64,000 nt of DNA from Jannaschia sp. M317 (GTDB lineage Bacteria > Pseudomonadota > Alphaproteobacteria > Rhodobacterales > Rhodobacteraceae). Below the pieces are notes generated by a model. That model ran no database searches and was not told the origin of the DNA. It was given only the letters and a program-made list of their open reading frames with translations. Position numbers and translations under genes: made by a program. Location: positions 3,377,001-3,441,000 of the forward strand of contig NZ_CP081155.1 in the NCBI RefSeq assembly GCF_025141175.1. Direction: 5' to 3'. Below, one piece after another: positions 1 through 8,038 of this stretch (position 1 is its first letter; each line of letters starts with the position of its first letter).

Positions 1-132
1 AAAGTCGTCGAGCAGCAGAAAGGGATCCTGTTCGGACGGGTCGCCGAAGCCGAAGGCGCGGTGCAGGTGTACGCCCGCGCCCTCCATCGTGGGTTGGGCG
101 CGGCGGGTTTCGAGAACGGGGCGGATCGACAT
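1..132 (-). CDS. Pirin family protein, N-terminal fragment cut by the window edge
   Basis: Reading the minus strand from ATG at 130-132 gives 44 residues with no stop before the window ends. The segment VHLHRAFGF followed by DPFLLLDDF is the signature of the N-terminal cupin of pirins, where the histidines help bind a metal. A strong AGGAGG ribosome site lies 7 bases upstream of the ATG. Pirins are cytoplasmic bicupins; some have quercetinase activity, others modulate transcription, and nothing here says which. Only about one sixth of the expected length is visible, so the C-terminal cupin and the operon context cannot be judged. Confidence 0.85.
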   Translation of the reverse strand, partial: MSIRPVLETRRAQPTMEGAGVHLHRAFGFGDPSEQDPFLLLDDF

Positions 133-241
133 GGCACACCTCCTGCGGGTCGCGCCAAGGGTGCGCCCCCGGGCACCGAGCCGCAACGCCCTTCCGCGAA
201 CGGAGATTGTGCGTGCCCGCGCAGGGCGCTAGGCCGGGGGC

Positions 242-730
242 ATGACTGAGCCTCTCCATATCCTGCGCCCCTCGGCCCCGCGCCGCCTGTTCGGGCTGAT
301 CGTGCAACTGCTGCTGGGGGCGGTTCTGCTCTATATGGCGGTGGTTTTCCCGCCGGAGGAGCTGTTCTGGCAAGTATTCCTGTTCGTTCTGGGCGGAGCC
401 TCTCTCTACTTGGGCATGCGCGGCTGGCAGGGATCGGCGGTCGGCATCGTGTTGGACGAAAACGGGCTGCGCGAGGAGGACGGGCGCATGATCGCGCCGC
501 TCGATCAGATCGCCTCGGTCGACCGGGCGCTGTTCAGCTTCAAGCCATCGAATGGGTTTTTGATCCGCACCAAGGCACCCCTGGGCCGGGCCTGGGTGCC
601 GGGCATGTGGTGGCGGCTGGGACGGCGGGTTGGCATCGGCGGGGTCACCGGCGGGGCCGAGACCAAGATCGTCGCCGATGCCCTGTCATTCATGGTCGCA
701 CAGCGCGACGAAGGGGAGGCAAATCCTTAG
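242..730 (+). CDS. Small membrane protein with two N-terminal transmembrane helices
   Basis: This 162-residue protein has two hydrophobic helices at about residues 16-36 and 43-60. A soluble C-terminal part of about 100 residues follows, ending in a GGAET...ADAL segment. That layout, two helices and then a mixed beta/alpha domain, resembles bacterial PH-like membrane proteins, but I do not recognise a named family and give no function. ATG at 242 is preceded by a G-rich stretch that could act as ribosome site. The TAG stop lies inside the first arm of a tandem double hairpin (720-764). The gene converges on cobT. Confidence 0.75.
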   Translation: MTEPLHILRPSAPRRLFGLIVQLLLGAVLLYMAVVFPPEELFWQVFLFVLGGASLYLGMRGWQGSAVGIVLDENGLREEDGRMIAPLDQIASVDRALFSFKPSNGFLIRTKAPLGRAWVPGMWWRLGRRVGIGGVTGGAETKIVADALSFMVAQRDEGEANP

Positions 731-764
731 ATAAGGATTTGCGCAGAGTTTTCGAAAACTCTGC
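720..764. repeat. Tandem double-hairpin element, copy A
   Basis: Two adjacent palindromes are seen. The first (720-741) has 9-bp arms CAAATCCTT/AAGGATTTG around loop AGAT. The second (743-764) is a perfect 22-base palindrome with arms GCAGAGTTTTC/GAAAACTCTGC. A C-rich run follows. The upstream stop codon TAG (728-730) lies within the first hairpin. The position between convergent genes suggests transcription termination or 3'-end protection. Copies with the same architecture lie at 10240-10285, 49142-49191 and 62358-62404. Confidence 0.8.
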
Positions 765-769
765 CCCCC

Positions 770-1771
770 TCAGCCAGCCGCGACGCCCGCCTCGGCAAAG
801 GTCGCCATACCGGAATGGCAGGCGATCGCACCGCGCAGCACCTGAATGGCCAGCGCCGCGCCCGAGCCTTCGCCCAACCGCAGGCCCAGCGACAGCAGCG
901 GTGCCTTGCCCATGGCGTCCAGCATGCGGGCATGCGCGCCCTCGGCGGACAGGTGCCCCGCGGCGCAGTGGTCCAGCGCGCCCGCATCTTCCGCCTGCAA
1001 GGTCAGGGCCGCGGCACCACAGATGAACCCGTCCAGGATCACCGGCACCCGCCGCGCCCGCGCGCCTGCGATGGCACCGGCCATGGCCGCGATCTCTCGG
1101 CCGCCAAGGCCCGCCAGAACCTCCAACCCGGTCCGTCCCGGATTGGCCCGTAGGCCCGCGGCAACCGCCGCCTCCTTGCGCGCGAGGCCTGCGTCATCGA
1201 CGCCAGTGCCGCGCCCGGCCCAGCCGTCCCCCCCCAGAAGCGCCGCGGCGATGGCCGCCGCCGACGTGGTGTTCGCGATGCCCATTTCCCCGGTGACCAG
1301 CAGGTCGGCGTCGTCCGACACCGCGTCCCAACCGGTCGCGAAGGCCGCGCACATCTCCGCCTCGGACATGGCGGGGCCTTGGGTAAAATCCGCGGTGGGC
1401 CGATCCAGGTTCAGCGCATGCACGTCCAGCCGCGCCCCTGCCAGATCCGACAACTGGTTGATCGCCGCCCCGCCCGCGCGGAAGTTGGCGACCATCTGCA
1501 CCGTCACCTCGGGGGGGAAGGCGCTGACGCCCTGGGCGGCAACCCCGTGGTTGCCTGCAAAGACCAGCACCTGCGGCGCGGTGATCCGGGGCCGGGCATC
1601 GCCGCGCCAACCGGCATACCACCCTGCCAGATCCTCCAGCCGGCCCAAGGCGCCCGGCGGCTTGGTCAGTTGGCCATTGCGATCGGCGGCACCGGCCACG
1701 GCCCCTGCGTCGGACGTGGGCTGCGCGGCCAGGGCGGCGCGGATGGCGGCAAAGGAAGTCAGGTCGGTCAT
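770..1771 (-). CDS. cobT: Nicotinate-nucleotide--dimethylbenzimidazole phosphoribosyltransferase
   Basis: CobT transfers phosphoribose from nicotinate mononucleotide to 5,6-dimethylbenzimidazole, giving alpha-ribazole phosphate for the lower ligand of cobalamin. The 333-residue product is close to the usual 335-355. Family blocks are visible: [14 protein letters not shown] near residue 90, [12 protein letters not shown] near 160, and the C-terminal [11 protein letters not shown] block that carries the catalytic glutamate. It is divergent from cobS (91 bp apart), which acts one step later, so both are probably fired from a shared promoter region. No cobalamin riboswitch fits in that gap. The 3' end abuts double-hairpin copy A. 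Confidence 0.96.
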   Translation of the reverse strand: MTDLTSFAAIRAALAAQPTSDAGAVAGAADRNGQLTKPPGALGRLEDLAGWYAGWRGDARPRITAPQVLVFAGNHGVAAQGVSAFPPEVTVQMVANFRAGGAAINQLSDLAGARLDVHALNLDRPTADFTQGPAMSEAEMCAAFATGWDAVSDDADLLVTGEMGIANTTSAAAIAAALLGGDGWAGRGTGVDDAGLARKEAAVAAGLRANPGRTGLEVLAGLGGREIAAMAGAIAGARARRVPVILDGFICGAAALTLQAEDAGALDHCAAGHLSAEGAHARMLDAMGKAPLLSLGLRLGEGSGAALAIQVLRGAIACHSGMATFAEAGVAAG

Positions 1772-1861
1772 GGTCTCTCCGAAGTCTCGTCCCGCCTGTC
1801 TTTACCGGGCGGGGCCGGGCCGCTATGCGACAGATCGGCCCCCCTGCCAAGCCGGAGCGAC

Positions 1862-2596
1862 ATGTCTTTGAAATCCGACCTGATCTCGGCCCTGATGCTG
1901 CTGACGCGCCTGCCGGTGCGGGGGACACCGACGCCGGTGGCCGCTCGGGCCGCCTGGGCCTGGCCGCTGGCCGGGTTGGCGGTTGCGGTGCCTGCCGGTG
2001 CGCTGGGCTGGGGCGCGCTGGCGCTGGGTCTGCCGTCCGGCTTTGCCGCGGCACTGACGCTGGCGGCATTGGTCATGGCGACCGGGGCCTTGCACGAAGA
2101 CGGATTGGCGGATCTGGCCGACGGGTTCTGGGGCGGGTTTGACCGAGACCGGCGCCTGGCCATCATGCGCGACAGCAGGATCGGGGCCTACGGGGTGATC
2201 GCGCTGGTTCTGTCGCTGTTGGCGCGCTGGCTGTTGCTGGTCGAAGCGGCTGCAGAAGGCGCGTTGCTGCCGGTCGTGATCGTCGCGGCGATGGCCAGTC
2301 GCGCCCCGATGACGGCGCTGATGCGGTGGCTGCCGCCCGCGCGCACCGATGGGCTGAGTCGCGCCAGCGGTGTGCCCGACGCGCGCGGCTGCACCGTGGC
2401 CCTGGCGATTGCGGCCCTGGTGTTGCTGTCGCAGGGCATCGTCCTTGCCCTGCTGGCCGCAGCCTTTGGCGGGGCTGTCGTGCTGGGACTTGCCCGGATC
2501 GCGCAGGCCAAGATCGGCGGCCAGACCGGCGATGTTCTGGGGGCGTCGCAGCAACTGTGCGAAATTGCCATTCTCGCGGCGCTGGTCGCGCGTTAG
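1862..2596 (+). CDS. cobS: Adenosylcobinamide-GDP ribazoletransferase
   Basis: CobS (CobV) is the membrane enzyme that joins adenosylcobinamide-GDP to alpha-ribazole (phosphate) to make adenosylcobalamin (phosphate). The 244-residue product has five to six hydrophobic helices and the family acidic motif HEDGLADLADGFWGG near residues 78-92, followed by MRDSRIGAYGV. I chose ATG 1862 because GGAG lies just upstream and the protein then begins where the family does; the open frame extends further upstream without family sequence. A DjlA-like gene starts 9 bp downstream, so the two are probably cotranscribed. Confidence 0.95.
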   Translation: MSLKSDLISALMLLTRLPVRGTPTPVAARAAWAWPLAGLAVAVPAGALGWGALALGLPSGFAAALTLAALVMATGALHEDGLADLADGFWGGFDRDRRLAIMRDSRIGAYGVIALVLSLLARWLLLVEAAAEGALLPVVIVAAMASRAPMTALMRWLPPARTDGLSRASGVPDARGCTVALAIAALVLLSQGIVLALLAAAFGGAVVLGLARIAQAKIGGQTGDVLGASQQLCEIAILAALVAR

Positions 2597-2605
2597 GGTC
2601 CGGCC

Positions 2606-3286
2606 ATGACCCTTTGGCAACGCATATTGGAGGCGCTGGCCCGCCTCGCCCCCGGAGAACGGCTGTCGGCCCTGTTCGAACAGCTGCGCGCCCCGCCCGA
2701 ACGCTCTGTCGCCTTTACCATCGCCGTCATCGCGCTGTCGGCCAAGATGGCCAAGGCGGATGGCACCGTGACGCGGGATGAGGTCATGGCCTTTCGCGCG
2801 ATTTTCACGATCCCCCCCGAAGAGCTGGAGAACGCTGCGCGTGTTTTTGATCTGGCCCGCACCGATGTGGCCGGGTTCGAGGACTATGCCCGGCGCATCG
2901 CCGCGATGTTCGATGACGATTCGGAGGTGCTGCGCGACCTGATGGAGGGCCTGTTCCAGATCGCCATGGCCGATGGGGCCTATCACCCGGCCGAAGACGA
3001 CTTTCTGCTGCGCGTGGCGCAGATCTTTGGCCTGGCCGAGCGGGAATTTCGGGCCCTGCGCACACGGTTCGTGCCGGGTGCGGATCCCGATTGTTATGAC
3101 GTGCTGGGCGTGACCCCCGACACGCCGCTGGACGAAATCCGCGCCGCCTGGCGCAAAAAGGTGCGCGACACCCATCCCGACCGGATGATCGCGCGCGGCC
3201 TGCCGGAGGAAGCCGTGAAGATGGCCGAGAAGCGTCTGATCGCCATCAATCGCGCCTGGGAACGGATCCAGGCAGGCACCGCGTGA
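2606..3286 (+). CDS. TerB/DnaJ-domain protein, DjlA-like cochaperone
   Basis: The 226-residue protein has an all-helical TerB-like region at about residues 35-145 and a C-terminal J domain at about 158-226. The HPD tripeptide that stimulates DnaK ATPase is at residues 190-192. This order matches DjlA-type proteins, but the usual N-terminal membrane helix is missing, so the protein is probably cytoplasmic or peripheral. It follows cobS by 9 bp, and its stop overlaps the GTG start of the next gene by 4 bp, which suggests translational coupling. The client is unknown. Confidence 0.88.
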   Translation: MTLWQRILEALARLAPGERLSALFEQLRAPPERSVAFTIAVIALSAKMAKADGTVTRDEVMAFRAIFTIPPEELENAARVFDLARTDVAGFEDYARRIAAMFDDDSEVLRDLMEGLFQIAMADGAYHPAEDDFLLRVAQIFGLAEREFRALRTRFVPGADPDCYDVLGVTPDTPLDEIRAAWRKKVRDTHPDRMIARGLPEEAVKMAEKRLIAINRAWERIQAGTA

Positions 3287-4296
3287 CCGACCCGCGCGGG
3301 TTTCGGTTCGTCACCTGGAACGTCGAGTGGTTCGACCGCCTGGTGGATGATGCCGGTGGCCTGCGCCACGAAAACGGCTGGTCCGCCCGCTATCAGGTGA
3401 CAAAGGCCCGACAGCTTGATGCAATCGCAGGTGTGCTGCGCTGGATCGACGCCGATGCGGTGTTGGTGGTCGAGGCACCGGACACCTCGCACCGCCGCTC
3501 TGGCATGGCGGCCTTGGAAACCTTTGCCGAATGGGCCGGGCTGCGGGCCGGGCGCGCCTTGATCGGCTTTGCCAATGACACCCGGCAGGAAATCGCGCTG
3601 ATTTACGATCCTGCCCGCGTGACCGCACGCCACGCCCCGGGCGACAACGCCGAGGCCCCCCGCTTTGATCAGGTGTTCGGCTTCGATTTGGACAGTGACC
3701 TGCGGGCCGAGCGGCTGGTCTGGTCGAAACCACCGCTTGAGGTGGATCTGACCCTGGCCGACGGGCGCGCGCTGCATCTGATCGGGGTCCATGCCAAGTC
3801 AAAGGCCCCCCACGGCGCAGTCGATGCAGCCGATGAACTGCGGCTCAACATCCTGAACCGACGCAAGCAATTGGCGCAATGCATCTGGCTGCGACGGCGC
3901 GTTGATCAGCGGCTTGCCGAAGGGCGCAGCCTGATCGTCGCCGGGGATTTCAACGATGGCCCCGGTCTGGACCGCTTCGAGGGATTGTTCGGACGGTCCG
4001 GCGTGGAAATCGTGCTGGGCGACGGGGCGACGGCGCTGCACGATCCCTCGGCCCATGCGCCCCGGCTGGGGGCAGCCAGCCCGCATACCGCGCGGTTTTG
4101 GGACAATACCAACAAACGCTATCTGAACGCCTTGCTGGATTTCGCCATGGTTAGCCCAGACTTACGCGATGGGGCAACCTGGCGCATCCTGCATCCTCAT
4201 GACAGCGTCGAGGCGTTGCGCGATGCGCAACTGCGCGCCGATTTGCTGGATGCATCGGACCACTTTCCGGTCGTGCTTGACCTGCCGCCGGGCTGA
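3283..4296 (+). CDS. Endonuclease/exonuclease/phosphatase family protein
   Basis: The 337-residue protein has landmarks of the metal-dependent EEP fold. The N-terminal strand FVTWNVEWF carries the metal-site Asn, the motif GDFND lies near residues 222-226, and SDHFPVVLDL closes the C-terminus with the catalytic Asp-His. Members cleave nucleic acids or phosphoesters, and the substrate cannot be told from sequence. The start is GTG at 3283 in a GTGA overlap with the DjlA-like gene. No signal peptide is present, so it probably acts in the cytoplasm. Confidence 0.88.
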   Translation: MTDPRGFRFVTWNVEWFDRLVDDAGGLRHENGWSARYQVTKARQLDAIAGVLRWIDADAVLVVEAPDTSHRRSGMAALETFAEWAGLRAGRALIGFANDTRQEIALIYDPARVTARHAPGDNAEAPRFDQVFGFDLDSDLRAERLVWSKPPLEVDLTLADGRALHLIGVHAKSKAPHGAVDAADELRLNILNRRKQLAQCIWLRRRVDQRLAEGRSLIVAGDFNDGPGLDRFEGLFGRSGVEIVLGDGATALHDPSAHAPRLGAASPHTARFWDNTNKRYLNALLDFAMVSPDLRDGATWRILHPHDSVEALRDAQLRADLLDASDHFPVVLDLPPG

Positions 4297-4312
4297 CCCC
4301 ACCTTTCAGCCT

Positions 4313-4645
4313 ATGAAAGCCCTGCTGATCCTGCCCTTCCTTGCCCTGCCCGTCGCCGCGCAGGAGGCCGAGCCGCCGTCCCTCATGGAACGGGGCCTGA
4401 AGCTGTTCATGGAAGGCCTGATGGAGGAGATGGAGCCTGCGCTGCGCGATCTCGAAGGGCTGGCCGAAGAGGCCGCGCCCCTGATGCGCGAGTTGCAGGA
4501 GGATCTGTCCGAACGGTTCGGCGACCTGAACGCCTATCACGCGCCAGAGATCCTGCCCAATGGCGACATCCTGATCCGTCGTCGCGATCCGCTGGACCCG
4601 GACGTGCCGATAGAACCGAACGAGGATGGGTCGATCGACCTCTGA
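4313..4645 (+). CDS. Small secreted protein of the roseobacter group, function unknown
   Basis: The product of 110 residues starts with a short signal peptide (MKALLILPFLALPVAA, cleavage expected before QEAEP). An acidic, helix-forming region follows, rich in Glu, Leu and Met, and then the conserved-looking tail YHAPEILPNGDILIRRR. I know similar short periplasmic proteins from Rhodobacteraceae; some carry a misleading ATPase name although no P-loop is present. ATG 4313 was chosen because the frame upstream reads antisense-like sequence and has no signal peptide. The gene is 16 bp downstream of the EEP gene and is probably the last in that operon. Confidence 0.75.
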   Translation: MKALLILPFLALPVAAQEAEPPSLMERGLKLFMEGLMEEMEPALRDLEGLAEEAAPLMRELQEDLSERFGDLNAYHAPEILPNGDILIRRRDPLDPDVPIEPNEDGSIDL

Positions 4646-4695
4646 CACGCGCAGCGCGCAGCCGTGGCCACGTCCCGGACGGGTGCGTACCGGCT

Positions 4696-5388
4696 CTAGA
4701 CGCCCCGGCCCAGCACCTGTTGCACCGCGCCCGCCAACAGCAGGTAGACCGAGGTCAGACCAAAGGCCCAGGCCCAGCCCCCGGACAGACCAAATTCCCC
4801 CCAGGCCGCCACAAAGGCCAGGATCATCCAGGCGAATGTCACGATCAACGTCAGGGGCCGCCACTGCGCTGTGCGGACCGGGTGGACGAACCGGATCGGC
4901 AAGAACATCGCCGCCGCCAGCACCAGACTGCCCAAGAAGGTCAGCCAGGGGTTCGGCTGCAACACGAACACCACCAGCGCGACCATGTTCCAGCATCCGG
5001 GGAACCCCTCGAAGCTGGCGTCCGGCGTCTTCATCCGCGTGTCCGCGAAATACAGCGCCGAGGCGAAGGGGATCACCGTCAGCATGCCCCAGCCCGCCCA
5101 GCCCGGCACCAAGCCCGAAGCATAGAGCGCATAGGCCGGAATGAAGACATAGGTCAGGTAATCGATGATCAGGTCCAGCAGCACACCGTCGAATCGCGCC
5201 GCATGCAACGTCACGTCCCAGCGCCGCGCCAGCGGGCCATCGACCCCGTCCACCACCAGCGCCGCAAGCAACCACAGGAACATCCAGGACCAATTCGCCT
5301 CGACCGCGGCCAGCAGCGAGAACATGGCAAAGACCGCGCCGGTGGCGGTCAGCAGATGAACGGAGAGAGCGCGGGTGCGGGGCCACAT
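4696..5388 (-). CDS. pcs: Phosphatidylcholine synthase
   Basis: Pcs condenses CDP-diacylglycerol with choline to form phosphatidylcholine in one step at the inner membrane. It is a CDP-alcohol phosphatidyltransferase found in symbiotic and marine alphaproteobacteria. The protein is strongly hydrophobic, with about eight helices. Its variant of the CDP-OH motif is VVDGVDGPLARR followed by FDGVLLDLIIDY, and downstream blocks such as YFADTRMKT and PIRFVHPVR fit the sinorhizobial enzyme as I remember it. I prefer ATG 5388 (230 residues), where the family usually begins; an in-frame GTG at 5439 would add 17 atypical residues. It is divergent from an SDR gene. Confidence 0.9.
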   Translation of the reverse strand: MWPRTRALSVHLLTATGAVFAMFSLLAAVEANWSWMFLWLLAALVVDGVDGPLARRWDVTLHAARFDGVLLDLIIDYLTYVFIPAYALYASGLVPGWAGWGMLTVIPFASALYFADTRMKTPDASFEGFPGCWNMVALVVFVLQPNPWLTFLGSLVLAAAMFLPIRFVHPVRTAQWRPLTLIVTFAWMILAFVAAWGEFGLSGGWAWAFGLTSVYLLLAGAVQQVLGRGV

Positions 5389-5487
5389 GGGGCACACATG
5401 GCCCGCCCGAGCCCCGTTGTCGAGGGTGCTGGGCACCACTGACGTCGGCTGTCATAGTTCGCATCGGACCAAATGCCGGAGGGCGCG

Positions 5488-6783
5488 ATGACCAAGGCCC
5501 TGATCCTGGGCGGCTACGGATTGATCGGGGCCGCCTGCCTGCGCGCACTGCGCGACGCGGGGGTGCAGGTCGTGGGCCTTGGGCGATCTGCCACGGCGGC
5601 GGCGCGGGTCGATCCTGACGGCGATTGGCTGTTCGCGGATATGGCACGGATGACCGTGGCCGATTGGCAGGACGCGCTGGCCGGGGTGGACGTGGTGGTC
5701 AATGCCGCCGGAGCCCTGCAGGACAGCGGCCGTGACGATCTGGCCGGCGTGCATTCCACCGCACCCGAACGATTGGTCACCGCGCTGGAGGGATCGGGCG
5801 TGCGGGTGATCCAGATCTCGGCCGTCGGCGTCTCGGCGCAGGCGGACACCGCGTTTTACCGCACCAAGGCCCGCGGTGATGCCGCCGTACGCGGGTATGA
5901 CGGACCCTGGGTGATCCTGCACCCGGGCCTTGTGCTGGCGTCTGCCGCCTATGGCGGAACGGCGTTGTTGCGGGCGGCGGCGGCCTTGCCGGGCATCGTC
6001 CCGCAGGTTTACCCCCGGACCCGCATCCAGACCGTCGCCATGGCGGACCTGACCCAAGCAGTCATTCTGTGCGCCCAGGGTGCGATCCCGTCGGGAACCG
6101 AGGCAGATCTGGTCGAGCCCGAGGCCCATTCCCTGCCCCGGATCACAAGGCACCTGCGCAGGTGGCTGGGCCTGCCCCCCGCACGCCTGTCTGTGCCCAT
6201 GCCTGCCCCGCTGCTGTCGCTGATCGGGCGCGGGGCCGATGCCTTGGCCTGGCTTGGCTGGCGGTCGCCCCTGCGCAGCACGGCGCTGCGCGTCCTGGCC
6301 ACAGACGTGACAGGCGATCCGGGCCCGTGGGCGGCGGCAGGCGGGCCGCCGTGCCGGTCGTTGGCGGATACGCTCCGCTCGCTGCCCGCCACGGTCCAGG
6401 ATCGGTGGTTCGCCCGCCTTTGGCCCCTGCTGCCCCTCTCCATCGCGGTCCTGTCGCTGTTCTGGCTGACCTCGGGCGCGGTAGGGCTTTGGCAGTGGGC
6501 AGCGGCGGCCGAGGTTCTGACCGCGCGCGGCACCTCGCCCGGCGTGGCCCTTGCGGCGGTCGTCGGAGGCGGCCTGGCGGATGTGGCCTTGGGGCTTGCG
6601 ATCCTGTGGCGCCGCTGGGCGCGGGCGGCCTGCGTCGGCATGGCCATCCTGGCCACCGCCTACCTGCTGGGCGGGACGATCCTGACGCCCGACCTCTGGT
6701 CCGACCCGCTGGGCCCCTTCACCAAGATCCTGCCCGCGATCCTTCTGCCGTTGATGACCGCCGCGATGCTGGAGGACCGATGA
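5488..6783 (+). CDS. NAD(P)-binding SDR protein fused to a DoxX-like membrane domain
   Basis: Residues 1-210 form an atypical short-chain dehydrogenase domain with the nucleotide motif GGYGLIGAACL near the start, related to NmrA/complex I subunit-like reductases. After a linker, residues 310-431 hold about four hydrophobic helices of the DoxX-like type that often follows this domain. The enzyme would therefore sit at the inner membrane; its substrate is unknown. ATG 5488 has GGAGGGC upstream and gives 431 residues; an earlier in-frame ATG at 5473 lacks this. The stop overlaps the start of a DUF2269 gene by 4 bp (ATGA), implying coupled translation. Confidence 0.85.
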   Translation: MTKALILGGYGLIGAACLRALRDAGVQVVGLGRSATAAARVDPDGDWLFADMARMTVADWQDALAGVDVVVNAAGALQDSGRDDLAGVHSTAPERLVTALEGSGVRVIQISAVGVSAQADTAFYRTKARGDAAVRGYDGPWVILHPGLVLASAAYGGTALLRAAAALPGIVPQVYPRTRIQTVAMADLTQAVILCAQGAIPSGTEADLVEPEAHSLPRITRHLRRWLGLPPARLSVPMPAPLLSLIGRGADALAWLGWRSPLRSTALRVLATDVTGDPGPWAAAGGPPCRSLADTLRSLPATVQDRWFARLWPLLPLSIAVLSLFWLTSGAVGLWQWAAAAEVLTARGTSPGVALAAVVGGGLADVALGLAILWRRWARAACVGMAILATAYLLGGTILTPDLWSDPLGPFTKILPAILLPLMTAAMLEDR

Positions 6784-7247
6784 CCCACGACCTGCTGCTG
6801 TATGCCCATGTCATCGGCGCGACGGTCCTTTTGGGTACGGGGGCGGGTATCGCATTTTTCATGCTGATGTCCCACAGGTCCGGCGATGCGGCCCTGGTCG
6901 CGCATGTGGCGGGGATCGTGGTGATCGCGGACCTGGTGTTTACCGCGACGGCAGCCATCGCACAGCCGGTCACCGGCACCGCCTTGGCCATTCTGGCCGG
7001 CTGGCCGCTGACCTCGGGCTGGGTGGCGTGGTCGCTGGTTCTCTATGTCGTCGTGGGGGCGTTCTGGCTGCCGGTGGTCTGGATCCAGCTGCGGATGCGC
7101 GATCTGGCCCGCGCCGCCCGCGACAAAGGCACCGCCCTGCCGCGCGCCTATCATCGCCTGTTTAGGATCTGGTTCGCCTGCGGCGTGCCGGCCTTTGTCG
7201 CGGTGCTGACGATTGTCTGGCTGATGGTGACCAAGCCGGTGGTCTGA
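6780..7247 (+). CDS. DUF2269 family integral membrane protein
   Basis: The 155-residue protein has four hydrophobic helices at about residues 5-30, 42-62, 78-105 and 130-150, and a charged loop (RMRDLARAARDKG) between the last two. The pattern matches DUF2269, whose members often stand beside SDR-DoxX genes as here. Function is unknown; a role as membrane partner of the preceding reductase is inference from translational coupling only. A GC-rich hairpin follows 8 bases after the stop. Confidence 0.85.
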   Translation: MTHDLLLYAHVIGATVLLGTGAGIAFFMLMSHRSGDAALVAHVAGIVVIADLVFTATAAIAQPVTGTALAILAGWPLTSGWVAWSLVLYVVVGAFWLPVVWIQLRMRDLARAARDKGTALPRAYHRLFRIWFACGVPAFVAVLTIVWLMVTKPVV

Positions 7248-7254
7248 AAAGAAC

Positions 7255-7290
7255 CGGGCGCGCCGGAGCTATGAACCTCCGACGCGCCCG
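7255..7290. terminator. GC-rich hairpin between convergent genes
   Basis: Arms CGGGCGCGCCGGAG and CTCCGACGCGCCCG pair over 14 bp with one mismatch around an 8-base loop. The hairpin sits between the ends of the DUF2269 gene and the cytochrome P460 gene. There is no clear T-run on either side, so the terminator assignment rests on position and stem strength. Confidence 0.6.
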
Positions 7291-7311
7291 ACACTCGTTA
7301 CCCTTGTCCCG

Positions 7312-7881
7312 TCAATTCGACAGGCGGACCTCTTCTAGGGGGTAGCCCATGCTGTCTTGCGATTCGAAAGCGACGTGGCAGTCGTGGCAGAATGCCTGGC
7401 TGATCTTCAGCGGTTTGCCGTTCGGCTGAACCCCCGAATAGAACCAGTTGTCATAATCCGGTGCGTCGTCGACCTTGGTCATGAAGAACAGCGGCCCGAC
7501 CCGGCCCGTGCCCTTGCGCACCGCGACCGATTCCTTGGCCAGGATCGAACCCACGGGCATTTCGAAATCACCGTCTTCGAATTTCAGATACTGCTCGGCG
7601 GCGATATCGTTGACGAAGGTATTCAGGAACCGTTCGCCATGGGGGCCGGCCACAGCCATGCGCGTCGCCGTGGGGGTCCAGCTGCGATAGGCGGCGGCGA
7701 TCTCGTCACCTTCTTTGGTGTAGCCCTGGATCATCCGCTCGGACATGCAATCATACAGCGCGGCAACCCCGGCATCATCCAGATCCCAGTGATCGCCTTC
7801 CACGGCGCAGGCCTCCTGCGCGGCGGCAGGCAGGGTAAACAGGGCGGTGGCCGCGGCGGCAGCAAGGGTAAGGGCGCGCAT
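7312..7881 (-). CDS. Cytochrome P460 family c-type haem protein, periplasmic
   Basis: A signal peptide ends near AAAQE, and the mature protein carries one haem-c attachment site, CHDCH, in its last 30 residues. That single C-terminal CxxCH after a beta-rich domain (NWFYSGVQPNGKPL) fits the cytochrome P460 family. Known members oxidise hydroxylamine or bind NO, but many haem-P460-fold proteins have no assigned reaction, so activity is open. I chose ATG 7881 rather than the ATG two codons upstream because GGAG then stands 6 bases before the start. It is divergent from argD and has no visible partner. Confidence 0.86.
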   Translation of the reverse strand: MRALTLAAAAATALFTLPAAAQEACAVEGDHWDLDDAGVAALYDCMSERMIQGYTKEGDEIAAAYRSWTPTATRMAVAGPHGERFLNTFVNDIAAEQYLKFEDGDFEMPVGSILAKESVAVRKGTGRVGPLFFMTKVDDAPDYDNWFYSGVQPNGKPLKISQAFCHDCHVAFESQDSMGYPLEEVRLSN

Positions 7882-7939
7882 CTTCATCTCCGAGTTGATT
7901 TGTCGCAGCCGTTAAACACGGCCCCCCGGATGCCGTCGA

Positions 7940-8038
7940 TTGACATTGCCGTGAGACGCGCGTGATCCGCTTTTGTTGACAGGCCTCGTGAATTCCGCCA
8001 CGCGGGGGCCTTACCTCCAGCCAAAAAGGATCACGGAG
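7940..8038 (+). promoter_or_regulatory. Candidate promoter region of argD-argF
   Basis: Two TTGACA hexamers, good matches to a sigma-70 -35 box, lie at 7940-7945 and 7976-7981 upstream of argD. Suitably spaced -10 boxes are weak, as is common in GC-rich alphaproteobacteria. An AAAAGGATCACGGAG stretch directly before the start supplies the ribosome site. This is an assignment by pattern only. Confidence 0.3.

Noticed and set aside
1772..1861. A cobalamin riboswitch expected between cobT and cobS
   Set aside because: The gap is only 90 bases and I could not find a B12-box-like element in it.
1823..3175. A 450-codon minus-strand frame over cobS and the DjlA-like gene
   Set aside because: Shadow of two well-supported plus-strand genes, rich in Gln/Arg/Gly with no family signal.
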